Counted from the stretch's first letter, positions 14,173 through 24,379 are shown. The stretch is DNA of 32,500 bases from an uncultured Oscillibacter sp. (GCA_910587705.1 CAJUMX010000023.1:1-32500), one strand, 5' to 3'. Notes: generated by a model not told the origin, from the letters alone. A program made the numbers and translations.

Positions 14173-17100
14173 ATGCACAAAAAACACTTTACCCGTTTGC
14201 TGTCCGTTCTGCTGGCAGTAACTATGCTGTGCGGCATCCTCGCCGCCCCCGCCAGCGCCGCCAGCAGTCTGAGCGGCAGCGGCACCGTCACCATCCAGCA
14301 GGCCGGGTATGGCAAGTACCTGGGCACCACCAAGGGCAGCTCCATCGGCGGCGGCTACTGGAAGTACACCAGCAACGACGGGCTGACCGGAACCGCTTAC
14401 TGCGTCAATCACGGCCTCAAGGGGGTATCCCCCTCCAAGGCCCTGACGGTGCAGGAATATAACCGCAATCCCAAGACTATGGGGGCCTTTGCCTCCGGCT
14501 ACCCCAACAGAACGCTGGAGCAGTTTAAGGAGCTGCACCAAACCGATGTGCGGGGGATCAACAGTCTCACCGAGGACGAATACAAATACGCCACACAGAT
14601 GGCGGTTTGGGCCACCTGCGGTCAGGTGTCCGTCCCCGGCACCGCCTTTTCCGCTGGCCGGGACGTTCTGGCGGAACCTACCGCCGACGCCCAGCAGATA
14701 CGCATTTTTGACAGTGTGAAAGCCATTCTGCGCCTCGCCAACGGCTGGAGCAAGTACCTTTACACCGGGATGTATATTCGGGCCGAAGAAAATCAAGATG
14801 TGCGCGGCGTGGAAGTCGTGCATGAGCGCGGTCTGGCGGGAGCTGCCGAAAGCAATACGGACGGCATTAAGAAAGAAACCATCAACGGGAAAGAGTATTA
14901 CACCCGTGTGATGTATGTAGCCTCCGCCACCTCTACCTGGATCGACGGGCGCAAGACCAAGGTGTACTCCACCGATGCCCCCCAGGGCACCATCTTTGTG
15001 GCCGAGAACAACTCGCCGTTAGAGACGGTGCAGGAGAACGGGGCCACCTGTTACAAGGTGGACACCAGCAAGGGCCGCAGCACTAACCTCAACGCCAACG
15101 GCGAGGAATACTACGGGGCCTTTAAGGTTTGCATCCCCGTGGACACCGCCGCCGATGAGGGCAGTTTTACCGTTAAGGCTGTCGGCGGTGTCGCGCAGTA
15201 TAACCTTTTCCTGGCCTACAACCCCGCCGCGTCGGAGCAGTCCTATATTATCTCCGACCCCGGCTATACCACCTGTGACGCCCAGGCCCCGTTTAAGTGG
15301 ACAACCACCGAGGATCTGCCGGAAACCGCCAGCCTGCAAGTGATTAAGGCCGGGGCGGGGGGCGCTCCCCTGGAGGGGGCCGAGTTTACCCTGACCGGCG
15401 ATGGCGGCACCACCGTCACCGGCACCACCGACCGCAACGGGCAGATCGTGTGGCGTGACCTGCCCGCCGATGAGAAATACACGCTGACAGAAACCAGCGC
15501 CCCGGAGGGCTATCAGATCATCGCCCCCATGAACGTCACCCTGACCCCTGGCCGTACCGAGTACCTGACGGTGACGGACGATACCGAAAAGGGCTTTACC
15601 ATTAAAAAGGTGGACGCGCAGAACAAGGGCAGCTTGCAGGGGGCCGTGTTCCGCTTTGAGCAGATTGACGGCAGCTACATGACTACCGGCATCACCGGCT
15701 TTGACGGCACCATCTCTTTTGAGGGCGACGAGCTGCCCTACGGCTCCTACCGCGTCACGGAGCAGACCCCGCCCCAGGGCTATGTGAAGTCTGACCGGGT
15801 GGAAACGGTGGAATGGGACGGCACCAAGGATGTTCTCATTACCTGGGAGAATGTGCGGGACATCAGCCTGACCATTATTAAGGTAGACGAGCAGACCGGC
15901 GTATCTCTGCCCAACGCCTCTTTTGATGTGTATGCGGACGGCAAGCTCATTACCTCCGTCACCACCAACGACAACGGCGAGGCCCGCGTAACCGGCATCC
16001 GCAAGGAAGCCTATATTGAGATCGTGGAAACCGCCGCCCCCGCCGGGTATGTGCTGGACAAGACGCCCCACGGCATCCACATCGACCCGTATGACCCGGC
16101 CACCGAGGACGATCCCGTACTGACCGTCACCAACCGGGCGCGGCCCGCCCTCCGCATTTTGAAGTATGACCTGACCAGCAACTCCCCCATGCCCGACGTG
16201 ACCTTTGAGGTATGGCACGACGGCGACCTGTTCGGGGAGTATACCACCAACGCCAGCGGCGAGATTTTCCTCTATGACCTCGACCCCGGCACCTACCTTG
16301 TGAAAGAAATCGCCGCGGACGACGCGCACGTTGTCAACAGCACCCCCCAGCAGATCGAATTGAAAGCCGGCGACACGCAGACGCGGGAGCTGGTTTTCTT
16401 CAACAGCCTGAAACCGGGCATCCATCTGGTGAAGGTGGACAGCATCACCATGAAATCCCTGCCCAACGTCCGCTTTGAGTTCAAGCTGGTGGGCGGCAGC
16501 TACCGGCAGGAATTTGTGACCGATATTAACGGCGAGATCGACCTGTCCAAGCTGACCCCCGGCGCATACGAGGTGCGGGAGCTGGAGGCCCCGGAGGGCT
16601 ACCTGGTGGACGACGCTGTGCGTGTGGTGCAGGTGAACCCGGACGAGAACGCCAGCTTCGTTTTCACCAACACCCCCAAACCCGCCCTGCGGCTTATCAA
16701 GACCAGCTCGGACGGCACCCGGCTGGGCGGCGTCCATTTCCGCATCGCCCGCATCGAGGATGGCACCCATTACCTTGACCGTATCACCGACCAGGACGGC
16801 GAGATCAACATCGCCAAGCTGGAACCCGGCGTGTACTCCATCAAGGAAACGGCCACCGTTGCCGACCACATCCTCGACCTCCAGGAGTACCATGTGGAGC
16901 TGTTTCCGGGCCAGACCAGCACCATCACCATTGAAAATCAGAAGCGGCCCAACCTCATTGTCTACAAAAAGGACGCGGACACCGGCAAGCCCATCCCGGA
17001 CACCATTTTCACCGTCCGGGCGGCGGACGGCCACAGTGTAGACGAGATCAAGACGGACAGCCAGGGCAGGGCCACCCTGTCCAATCTCCTGCCCGGAGTG

Positions 17101-20100
17101 TACGAGGTGAGCGAGAAGTCCGTCCCGGCCCCCTGGCTTATGGACGCCCCCAGCCAGCTTCTGACCCTTTACCCCAACCGCGACCACACGGTGTACTTCC
17201 AGAACCATAAAAAGCCCACCCTGACGGTGAACAAGGTGGATAGCATCACCGGCAGTCCGATCAAAGGGGCGAAGTTCGAGGTTTGGTACGGCTCCAACAA
17301 CACGACCACCGGGGAGCTGAACAGCCTGGGGACATTCTTCTCCGACGAGAACGGCCAGTTTTTCGTTGACCTGCTGCGGGACGGCTGGTACAAGGTGACG
17401 GAGCTGGAACCCGCCGCAGGGTACACCATCAAGCAGCCCGCCACCCAGGAATTTTATATCAAGGGCGGCGAGAGTAAGGTTATCACCTTTGAGAATGTGC
17501 CCAAGAACGCCATCATCTGCGAGAAGTACGACAGCGTGACCGGCGCGGCCCTCCCCGGCTGCACGTTCCAGTTGAAGTACCTGGGCGGCACCAGCGGCAC
17601 AGGCGGCACCGTCATCGGCACCAAAGTCACCGGCAAGAATGGCACCGCCATGTGGACGGGCCTCAACCCCGGCGCGTATGTGCTGGAGGAAGTGGACGCT
17701 GCGGACGGGTACAACATCATCCAGTCCTCGGAAACGATCATGCTGGCCGACAGCGGCGAACAGAGCGTTGTCACCGTCCGCTTCACCAACGCCCCGGACG
17801 GCATCCTGCTCATTCGGAAAGTCTGCGCCACCAACCCCAGCGTGACCCTGCAAAATGCGGAGTTCAAGGTTGCCTATGCGGACGGCACACTGATCGGGGA
17901 CAGCAACGGCGTGTACCGCACCGACGAGGCGGGGGAAATCCGCATCACCGGCCTCACACCGGGAAAGAGCGTCGTTGTCACCGAGACACGCGCCCCCGCA
18001 GGATTTTTGATCGACACGCAGAGCCAGACGGCGCAGATCAAGGAGGGGTGCACCGTCAGCCTGACATTCAAAAACCAGCCGAAAGGGGCCATTATTATCC
18101 AGAAGCGGGACAGCGCCACCGGCCAGCCTTTGAGCGGGGCCGAGTTCCGCGTGACCACGGCGGCAGGCTGTGAGGTGGGGCTGAACGGCGTGATCGGCAC
18201 CAGCACCCTGACGCAGAACGGCATTTTCACTACCGACAGCAGCGGCGAAATCAAAATCACCAACCTCGCCCCCGGTGCTTATGTGCTGACGGAGCTGAAA
18301 GCGCCCTCCGGCTATGTCATGGACAGGGCCTCCACCAATGTTGTCATCGGGCAGGGCGGCGACACGCAGACCGTCGTTGTCACCAATTCCAAGGCCGGGA
18401 CGCTGGTGATCGACAAACGGGACGCCCTCACCGGAAAGCCCTTGCAGGGTGTGACCTTTAAGGTAACGACCAGCACCGGCGAATATGTTCCCGACGCCAG
18501 CGGACACATCAGCAGCAACGGCCTGTATTTCACGGACAAGGACGGCAAAATCACCATCAACGGCGTTGTTGGTACGCTGGTGGTGACGGAGACAGCCACC
18601 ATCCCCGGCTACACCATCGACGAGGCCACCCGGACGCAGACCGTGGACGTGCGGCCCAATGACACGCAGACCCTGCACTTTACCAACACCCCCAGCACCA
18701 CCCTTGTGATTGAAAAATATATCGAGGGCACCACCACACCGCTGAAAGGCGTTACTTTCCTTATCACCGACAGCTCCGGCGCGGTGGTGGGTAACTCCAA
18801 CGGTGAGTTCATCACAGACGAGGCGGGCCGGATTGTACTGGACGGCCTGACCCCCGGCACCACCGTCACCGCACGGGAGGTCAAGACGTTGGAGGGCTAT
18901 GTGCTGGACGGCCAGCCCAAGTCCATCCTTATCAAGTCCGGCGAAGTCCAGACCCTCCGTTTTTACAACGCCAAGCAGGGAACCATCGTGGTGAAGAAGC
19001 TGGACAAGCAGACCGGGAAGCCGCTGGCCGGGGTGGAGTTCCAGATCACCTATGCGGACGGCAGCTACCTGGACGACGACTACGGCCACCTGTCCAGCAA
19101 GGGCCTCTACAAGACCGACGCCAACGGAGAAATCCGCATTTCCGGCGTGGTAGGCACTTTGATTATCACCGAAACCAAGCCCCTGCCCGGTTACGTCATG
19201 GACGAGGGAACCAAGACGCAGACCGTTCGCGTCAACGCCAGCGATACGCAGACGATCACGGTGTATAACACCAAAATCGGCGGTTTAACCATCATCAAAA
19301 AGGATGAGGAAACCGGGGAGCGCATTAAGGGCGTCCAGTTTGAAGTCCGTAAGCTCAACGGGGAGATCGTTGGCACCTACACCACCGATGAAAACGGCGT
19401 AATCAATCTGCCCGAAGCGGAAAAGGGCTGGTATCAGGTGGTGGAGCTGAAAGCCGCCAAGGGCTATCAGTTGGACGATACCCCCCATCAGATTGAGGTA
19501 AAGGACGGCGGCACCGCCACCCTGGAGATCACCAACCGGCAGACTGGCAGCGCCCTTATTCATAAGGTGGACAGTCTCACCGGCGAGGGCATCTACGGCG
19601 TGACGTTCCTGCTCTCCGACGCCAAGGGGAACCCCATCGGCACCTATCAGAGCGACAATGAGGGCTATGTGTATATCGACCAGGGCCTCGCGGACGGTAA
19701 GTACACCGTCCGGGAAATTGAGTGTGCGGACGGCTACATTTTGGACACTCAGCCCAAGACCATTTATGTGCAGTATGGCGGCTGTACCACCATCACATGG
19801 CCTAACACCGCCGTCCGGGGGCAAATCCAGATCATCAAGAAGTCCGCGGACTACAACCCCACCAACGGCCTGCCCGCCGGGACGCTGCTGGAGGGAGCAA
19901 CCTTTGAGATTTACAATGAGCGCAACGGGAACAAGGTGGACACCATCGTGACCGGGGCCAACGGCCTCGCCTCGTCCAAGCAGCTCCCCCTGGGCCGCTA
20001 CACCATCCGGGAGACAAAGGCCCCGGCCAACTACGGCGCGTCCTCGGAAACCTACACCGCCGTGTTGGAATACAGCGGCCAGATCGTCAAGCTGGAAATC

Positions 20101-20655
20101 ACCAACAAGAGCCTGTCCACCGGCGTCTCCATTGAAAAGACCGGCCCCAAGGAGGCCACCAGCGGCCAGCCTGTCCGCTATGTGTTCGCTCGGATCGGCA
20201 ACACCAGCAACGTCATGCTCCAGTCGTTCTACTGGCGCGACACCCTGCCCGCCGCTGTCCGTTTGGATAAGGTAGTCACCGGCACCTACAATTTCCCCGG
20301 CACCTATAAGATCGTCTATAAGGTGAACAATACCGGGGACTACCGCACACTGGCCGACAGTCTCAGCACCAGCCGGAACTATTCGCTGGCGGCGTCTCCC
20401 ACGGCCCTGGGCCTGGGAGCCAACGAGCGCGTCACCGAGATTATGTTTGTGTTCGGACAGGTGCCCGGAGGCTTTAGCCAGGTAGAGGCCCCCATGCTCT
20501 ACTGTAAAGCCGTGTCCGGCCTGACCCCCGGCAGCAGCTTTGTCAACGTCGCTGACGTGGGCGGCACCTACAACGGTATTTGGGTGCAGGCCGTGACCCG
20601 CTGGGTAACGACGGTGTATGGCAAGCCCACGCCCCTGCCCAAGACCGGCTATTAA
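14173..20655 (+). CDS. Giant thioester / SpaA-repeat adhesin ending in LPKTG
   Basis: This is a 2160-residue secreted fibre-like adhesin. The signal peptide is residues 1-29 (ending APASA). The N-terminal head looks like a thioester domain, with Cys77 in AYCVNHG and Gln142 in ATQMAVW as the expected crosslink pair that can bind host or partner-cell amines. Seventeen SpaA/Cna_B-type domains of about 90-100 residues follow (about 387-1982), each opening like LTIIKVDEQTG and closing like YxVxExxAPxGY. The conserved Lys and Glu would form internal isopeptide bonds. A C-terminal domain (about 1985-2150) precedes L2155-P-K-T-G and a final Tyr. No membrane helix or basic tail follows the motif. ATG 14173 follows AAAGGAG. 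The sortase at 11562 is the likely partner. Confidence 0.9.
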   Translation: MHKKHFTRLLSVLLAVTMLCGILAAPASAASSLSGSGTVTIQQAGYGKYLGTTKGSSIGGGYWKYTSNDGLTGTAYCVNHGLKGVSPSKALTVQEYNRNPKTMGAFASGYPNRTLEQFKELHQTDVRGINSLTEDEYKYATQMAVWATCGQVSVPGTAFSAGRDVLAEPTADAQQIRIFDSVKAILRLANGWSKYLYTGMYIRAEENQDVRGVEVVHERGLAGAAESNTDGIKKETINGKEYYTRVMYVASATSTWIDGRKTKVYSTDAPQGTIFVAENNSPLETVQENGATCYKVDTSKGRSTNLNANGEEYYGAFKVCIPVDTAADEGSFTVKAVGGVAQYNLFLAYNPAASEQSYIISDPGYTTCDAQAPFKWTTTEDLPETASLQVIKAGAGGAPLEGAEFTLTGDGGTTVTGTTDRNGQIVWRDLPADEKYTLTETSAPEGYQIIAPMNVTLTPGRTEYLTVTDDTEKGFTIKKVDAQNKGSLQGAVFRFEQIDGSYMTTGITGFDGTISFEGDELPYGSYRVTEQTPPQGYVKSDRVETVEWDGTKDVLITWENVRDISLTIIKVDEQTGVSLPNASFDVYADGKLITSVTTNDNGEARVTGIRKEAYIEIVETAAPAGYVLDKTPHGIHIDPYDPATEDDPVLTVTNRARPALRILKYDLTSNSPMPDVTFEVWHDGDLFGEYTTNASGEIFLYDLDPGTYLVKEIAADDAHVVNSTPQQIELKAGDTQTRELVFFNSLKPGIHLVKVDSITMKSLPNVRFEFKLVGGSYRQEFVTDINGEIDLSKLTPGAYEVRELEAPEGYLVDDAVRVVQVNPDENASFVFTNTPKPALRLIKTSSDGTRLGGVHFRIARIEDGTHYLDRITDQDGEINIAKLEPGVYSIKETATVADHILDLQEYHVELFPGQTSTITIENQKRPNLIVYKKDADTGKPIPDTIFTVRAADGHSVDEIKTDSQGRATLSNLLPGVYEVSEKSVPAPWLMDAPSQLLTLYPNRDHTVYFQNHKKPTLTVNKVDSITGSPIKGAKFEVWYGSNNTTTGELNSLGTFFSDENGQFFVDLLRDGWYKVTELEPAAGYTIKQPATQEFYIKGGESKVITFENVPKNAIICEKYDSVTGAALPGCTFQLKYLGGTSGTGGTVIGTKVTGKNGTAMWTGLNPGAYVLEEVDAADGYNIIQSSETIMLADSGEQSVVTVRFTNAPDGILLIRKVCATNPSVTLQNAEFKVAYADGTLIGDSNGVYRTDEAGEIRITGLTPGKSVVVTETRAPAGFLIDTQSQTAQIKEGCTVSLTFKNQPKGAIIIQKRDSATGQPLSGAEFRVTTAAGCEVGLNGVIGTSTLTQNGIFTTDSSGEIKITNLAPGAYVLTELKAPSGYVMDRASTNVVIGQGGDTQTVVVTNSKAGTLVIDKRDALTGKPLQGVTFKVTTSTGEYVPDASGHISSNGLYFTDKDGKITINGVVGTLVVTETATIPGYTIDEATRTQTVDVRPNDTQTLHFTNTPSTTLVIEKYIEGTTTPLKGVTFLITDSSGAVVGNSNGEFITDEAGRIVLDGLTPGTTVTAREVKTLEGYVLDGQPKSILIKSGEVQTLRFYNAKQGTIVVKKLDKQTGKPLAGVEFQITYADGSYLDDDYGHLSSKGLYKTDANGEIRISGVVGTLIITETKPLPGYVMDEGTKTQTVRVNASDTQTITVYNTKIGGLTIIKKDEETGERIKGVQFEVRKLNGEIVGTYTTDENGVINLPEAEKGWYQVVELKAAKGYQLDDTPHQIEVKDGGTATLEITNRQTGSALIHKVDSLTGEGIYGVTFLLSDAKGNPIGTYQSDNEGYVYIDQGLADGKYTVREIECADGYILDTQPKTIYVQYGGCTTITWPNTAVRGQIQIIKKSADYNPTNGLPAGTLLEGATFEIYNERNGNKVDTIVTGANGLASSKQLPLGRYTIRETKAPANYGASSETYTAVLEYSGQIVKLEITNKSLSTGVSIEKTGPKEATSGQPVRYVFARIGNTSNVMLQSFYWRDTLPAAVRLDKVVTGTYNFPGTYKIVYKVNNTGDYRTLADSLSTSRNYSLAASPTALGLGANERVTEIMFVFGQVPGGFSQVEAPMLYCKAVSGLTPGSSFVNVADVGGTYNGIWVQAVTRWVTTVYGKPTPLPKTGY

Positions 20656-20668
20656 GAGAACCACCGGG

Positions 20669-20695
20669 AAATGCGTCTCACCGTGAGACGCATTT
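20669..20695. repeat. 27-bp palindrome, copy 7 (centre C)
   Basis: Consensus arms, extended by GGG/CCC to 16 bp. It lies 13 bases after the adhesin stop. Confidence 0.97.
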
Positions 20696-20719
20696 CCCCC
20701 TTTTGGAAAGGAGACTGCG

Positions 20720-21256
20720 ATGCCCGAAAAAAAGTACATCCGCTTTATCAACAGCGACTATAAAACGCTGTTCCATCTCCCGGACGGCGGGCGCATCCGA
20801 ATCACCTACCCCGACAGGGAACCGGCTGAACGGGTATGCCGCTTTATCGACGAGTACCATACGGATATTGGAGGCCATCACTACCATATCTGCGAATTTG
20901 CCGAGCGCATGGAGCAGATCGGCGCAAAGTATGAGCCGCTGGACTACATTCGGGAACCTGAGTTTTACCCCAAATATTATTTTGCGGCAAGCGAAAATGG
21001 CCCCGGCCCCGCCTACCATATTATTGACACACGGCAGGAGTACGGTTTTGCGTTTGCGCCCAAGGGAGCTGCGAGAGGCCAGAAGTATTGCATTTTCAGA
21101 CAGCGGGCGGATGAAAGCGGCCAGCCTCATTTTAGCTGCGTCGTTCAGTGGAGCGATAATTTGAAAGACATCGCCCCCCAGGACTGGGGCTTTGACTTGA
21201 AGAAGATCAGGGCCGTGACGCAGAAGCCCCAAAAGCGGACTGGCCACAGGCGTTGA
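20720..21256 (+). CDS. Conserved ICE protein of unknown function
   Basis: This is a 178-residue soluble protein starting at ATG 20720 after GGAAAGGAG. The N-terminal two thirds include IRFINSDYKTLFHLPDGGRI, RVCRFIDEYHTDIGG and YHICEFAERMEQIGA. The remainder ends in a basic tail (KPQKRTGHRR). I have seen this kind of short protein in ICE accessory regions but cannot name a domain. No signal peptide, membrane helix or catalytic motif is visible. It sits between the adhesin and the coupling-protein operon. Confidence 0.65.
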   Translation: MPEKKYIRFINSDYKTLFHLPDGGRIRITYPDREPAERVCRFIDEYHTDIGGHHYHICEFAERMEQIGAKYEPLDYIREPEFYPKYYFAASENGPGPAYHIIDTRQEYGFAFAPKGAARGQKYCIFRQRADESGQPHFSCVVQWSDNLKDIAPQDWGFDLKKIRAVTQKPQKRTGHRR

Positions 21257-21331
21257 GTATGTCCAACGAACAGGCGCACAGGGCAAGAGCGCCCCCTGTG
21301 CATGGACGGCAGACCCAAATCTTTACGTCGG

Positions 21332-21358
21332 AAATGCGTCTCATGCTGAGACGCATTT
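21332..21358. repeat. 27-bp palindrome, copy 8 (loop variant TGC)
   Basis: The 12-base arms are consensus, but the central CCG/CGG is replaced by TGC, so the hairpin keeps its 12-bp stem with a different triloop. It lies 11 bases before the AAGGAGG of the next gene. Confidence 0.95.
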
Positions 21359-21384
21359 TCGGCCCCTATAAGGAGGCGAATATC

Positions 21385-22284
21385 ATAGACGAGCATAGAC
21401 AAGTGAAAGGAAGCCACCAAATCAGCATCCGGGCCGCTGATCTTCTGGAAGATATGAGGCCGCAACATTACAACGGCGCGAACCGCGCCGAGACTGTGCG
21501 GACAATCAATGACATTTTGCAGGGCCGGACGGAGCGGACAGTGGACGCCTTTTTAACCGGCCTGCGGAATACGGGCGGTGAGGACTACGCTCAGAGGGTG
21601 GAGGAGATCAGCCGGGACATACAGGCGTTTCTGGCACAAAAGGCGCTCCTGTCCCAGCCCTACACCAAGAGCAGCGGCAAGCAGTACAAATACCGTTCCT
21701 TTGACCTTGACCCGGAGCGCCCGCTGAAAATGGTAAACCAGCGGCTCTATGACCAAGCGGCAAAGGCGGGCTTTCCCCCCAACTTTTTCCGGGAAACTTA
21801 TTTTGACAACGTGACGTTCTACTGCGTACCCGACCACACGGATTTTAACTTTTCCCGCTTTTCTAACTGCACCTTTGCCGTGTGCCGGATCAGGGAGGCC
21901 ACCTTTGATGGGGTGAGTTTTTCAAGCTCCGCATTTCATAGCTGTGCCATACAGTATGCCACATTCTATAAAGCGTCCATCGCCCACACCCATTTCCATG
22001 ATAGCACCCTAAAAAATGTTTCGTTTCAAGATGCCCGTTTGAAGTCATGCAACACTGTTGACTGCGAACTGGATGGCGTGGGCTTTTTGAACGCAACGCT
22101 GGACGGCTGTTTTTTTGGACGAGTCGCCGCCCACGGCATCCGGGGACTGCACACCGCCACCATCACCCAGGGCGGCGCGACGGACGGGGAAGTGAAGCGT
22201 AACCGGGAGGCCATTTTTGCCGCCCTCCGGCCTGAGCAGGGGGAGCGGCGGGAGGCCCAGACAAAGGGGCGTGGTGCGCGGTGA
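21385..22284 (+). CDS. Pentapeptide-repeat-like protein, start codon unclear
   Basis: This is a protein of about 299 residues. The N-terminal half is helical (ADLLEDMRPQHYNG and VRTINDILQGR). The second half (about 21820-22150) holds degenerate pentapeptide-like repeats such as DGVSF, HSCAI, YATFY, KNVSF, KSCNT and DGVGF, which would fold as a right-handed beta-helix. Pentapeptide proteins can mimic DNA or act as scaffolds; the role here is unknown. AAGGAGG (21370-21376) is eight bases before ATA 21385, the start I use. The first normal start codon after that site is GTG 21403, 26 bases away. An ATG further upstream (21259) would require translation through palindrome copy 8. The end overlaps the VirD4 start by four bases (GTGA). 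Confidence 0.7.
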   Translation: MDEHRQVKGSHQISIRAADLLEDMRPQHYNGANRAETVRTINDILQGRTERTVDAFLTGLRNTGGEDYAQRVEEISRDIQAFLAQKALLSQPYTKSSGKQYKYRSFDLDPERPLKMVNQRLYDQAAKAGFPPNFFRETYFDNVTFYCVPDHTDFNFSRFSNCTFAVCRIREATFDGVSFSSSAFHSCAIQYATFYKASIAHTHFHDSTLKNVSFQDARLKSCNTVDCELDGVGFLNATLDGCFFGRVAAHGIRGLHTATITQGGATDGEVKRNREAIFAALRPEQGERREAQTKGRGAR

Positions 22285-24020
22285 ACAACCAATCGGACAA
22301 CAGCTATTCCAAGTGGCTGTTCCTCGCCCTGCCTGTGGCGTGGATCGGCGCGGGGCTGGCCTCCGGCTATGAGGACGGCATGACGGCCTTTGAAGTGCTG
22401 GGCCGGTTTTCCGAGTGGGCCGATCATCCCCTGCTCCTCCGCTGGACGCCCTACACCCTTAAATTCATGCTGGGGGCGCTGGTGGTGTATGCCTTTGCCG
22501 TGGTGCTGTATATTTCCGGCAAACAGAACCGCAGACCCGGCGAGGAACACGGCAGCGCCCATTGGGGGAACCCCCGCCAGCTTGACCGCAAGTACCGGGA
22601 CAAAGACCCCCACCGCAACGCCATCCTGACGCAGAACCTGCGGATGAGCTTGAACAGCCGCAAGCACTTCCGAAACCTGCTGCAAATCGTGGTAGGCGGC
22701 TCCGGCGCGGGCAAGACCCGCTACATCGTGAAGCCGAATATTTATGAGGCCAACGCCTCGTATATAGCGACTGATCCCAAAGGGGAACTCGCCCGCGACT
22801 CCATCCCTCTGCTGCTCCGGGAGGGGTACACGATCAAGGTTTTCGACCTGGTTGACCCGGATCGCTCCGACTGCTACAACCCGTTCCATTACATCCGCAA
22901 CGACGCCGACGTGCTGAAGCTGATCGCAAATTTTATCCGCAACACCACCCCGAAAAACGCCCATTCCAATGACCCGTTTTGGGAGAAAAGCGAGACGGCC
23001 CTGGACAGCGCCCTCATGCTCTATCTGCTTCATGAGGCCCCGCCGGAGGATCAGACTATGGAGATGATGCTGACCATGCTGGAGTACGGCGCGGCCAAGG
23101 AGGGGGACGGCGACCATGTTTCCGCCCTTGACCTGCTGTTCCAGGCGTTGGAGGAGGAGAACCCAAACCACATCGCTGTGCGCCAGTACAAAGTGTTCAA
23201 GCAGGCCCCCAGCGAAACGGCCATGAGCATCCTTATCAGCGCCGCCGTGCGCCTCGCGCCCTTTTCCCTGCCGGAGATACAGCGCATCACCAGCCACGAC
23301 GAGATGGAGCTGGGGAAGCTGGGGGAGCGGAAGCAGGCCATTTTCTGCATTATCCCGGACAGCAACGACGTTAGCCTCAATTTCCTTGTGGGTATGCTCT
23401 ATTCCCAGGCGTTCCAGGAGCTGTACTTTCAAGCGGACAAGGTACACGGCGGCAGTCTGCCCATCCCCGTCCGGCTCATGTTCGACGAGTTTGCCAACGT
23501 CTCCCTGCCGGACGGCTACGCCCGACTCCAGGCCACCATGCGCTCCCGCAACGTGATGGCCACCATTATACTGCAAAACATTTCCCAGCTCAAGGCCCTT
23601 TTCAAAGACGATTGGGAGGGTATCATCGGGAACGCGGACGCCTTTATTTATTTGGGTGGAAATGAGCAAAGTACGCACAAATATGTGTCCGAGCTGCTGG
23701 GCAAGGAGACGATCCAGACGCAGACCAGCAGCCAGAGCAAGGGGCGCAACGGATCGTACAGTCAGAATTTTCAACAGGCTGGGCGTGAATTACTTACGCC
23801 CGACGAAGTGCGGATGCTGGACAACAAAAAGGCCATTGTCCTCATTCGTGGGGAAGCGCCGGTCATTGATGACAAGTACGACCTTATGAAGCACCCCGCT
23901 ATCAAGTTTACGGCTGACGGGGGCGCAGCCGCTTATATACACAGTCCAGTTTGCCTATACGACGTGGGCGATCTGGACTTTTCCTTTACGTCGCTGGACG
24001 ATGTTGAAATCATCGAATGA
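22281..24020 (+). CDS. VirD4/TraG-type coupling protein
   Basis: This is the type IV coupling ATPase that would link the relaxosome to the mating channel at the inner membrane. Two N-terminal membrane helices (about residues 12-30 and 61-80) precede the cytoplasmic ATPase domain. Walker A is GGSGAGKT (139-146). Walker B is LMFDEF with D402-E403. The TraG/VirD4 signature YIATDPKGELAR lies between. Its 579 residues are the usual length. GTG 22281 overlaps the previous stop. Maff2 follows by 20 bases with its own ribosome site. Confidence 0.94.
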   Translation: MNNQSDNSYSKWLFLALPVAWIGAGLASGYEDGMTAFEVLGRFSEWADHPLLLRWTPYTLKFMLGALVVYAFAVVLYISGKQNRRPGEEHGSAHWGNPRQLDRKYRDKDPHRNAILTQNLRMSLNSRKHFRNLLQIVVGGSGAGKTRYIVKPNIYEANASYIATDPKGELARDSIPLLLREGYTIKVFDLVDPDRSDCYNPFHYIRNDADVLKLIANFIRNTTPKNAHSNDPFWEKSETALDSALMLYLLHEAPPEDQTMEMMLTMLEYGAAKEGDGDHVSALDLLFQALEEENPNHIAVRQYKVFKQAPSETAMSILISAAVRLAPFSLPEIQRITSHDEMELGKLGERKQAIFCIIPDSNDVSLNFLVGMLYSQAFQELYFQADKVHGGSLPIPVRLMFDEFANVSLPDGYARLQATMRSRNVMATIILQNISQLKALFKDDWEGIIGNADAFIYLGGNEQSTHKYVSELLGKETIQTQTSSQSKGRNGSYSQNFQQAGRELLTPDEVRMLDNKKAIVLIRGEAPVIDDKYDLMKHPAIKFTADGGAAAYIHSPVCLYDVGDLDFSFTSLDDVEIIE

Positions 24021-24040
24021 AACAAGGAGGAAATTTTACT

Positions 24041-24379
24041 ATGAAAAAGCGCAATTCCAACACTTCCCTCACCACCCGGAGCAAGGCCCGCCGCTATATG
24101 GCCGTCTGGACGGCGCTGGTGCTGTCCCTGTGCCTGTTCACCGTCCCGGCCTTTGCCGCTGGCTCCGACCCGTTGAACATTGTCAACAATTTGTCCGACT
24201 TCATTTTCTCCATTATCAAGGCCCTGGGCGTCATTATCCTGGGCTGGGGCATCGTGCAGGTGGGTATGTCCATCCAGTCTCACGACGCCAGCCAGCGCAC
24301 CCAGGGCTTCCTGTGTCTGTTCGGCGGGCTTATGATCGCCTTTGCAAAGGAGATTTTGACCGCCATCGGCGCGGTGTAA
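24041..24379 (+). CDS. Maff2-family / VirB2-like membrane protein
   Basis: This is a 112-residue small membrane protein of the Maff2 mobile-element family, in the position of the VirB2 pilin or channel subunit. It has a long N-terminal signal sequence (cleavage near VPAFA-A, residue 39-40) and two further hydrophobic helices (about 53-75 and 86-108). ATG 24041 was chosen because ACAAGGAGG (24022-24030) precedes it by ten bases; an earlier in-frame ATG at 24017 overlaps the upstream gene and the ribosome site. Confidence 0.88.
   Translation: MKKRNSNTSLTTRSKARRYMAVWTALVLSLCLFTVPAFAAGSDPLNIVNNLSDFIFSIIKALGVIILGWGIVQVGMSIQSHDASQRTQGFLCLFGGLMIAFAKEILTAIGAV

Noticed and set aside
15019..19089. 1356-codon open frame on the reverse strand
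   Set aside because: It is a GC-driven shadow of the SpaA-repeat adhesin; it has no recognisable domain, and the forward frame has a signal peptide and 17 repeats.
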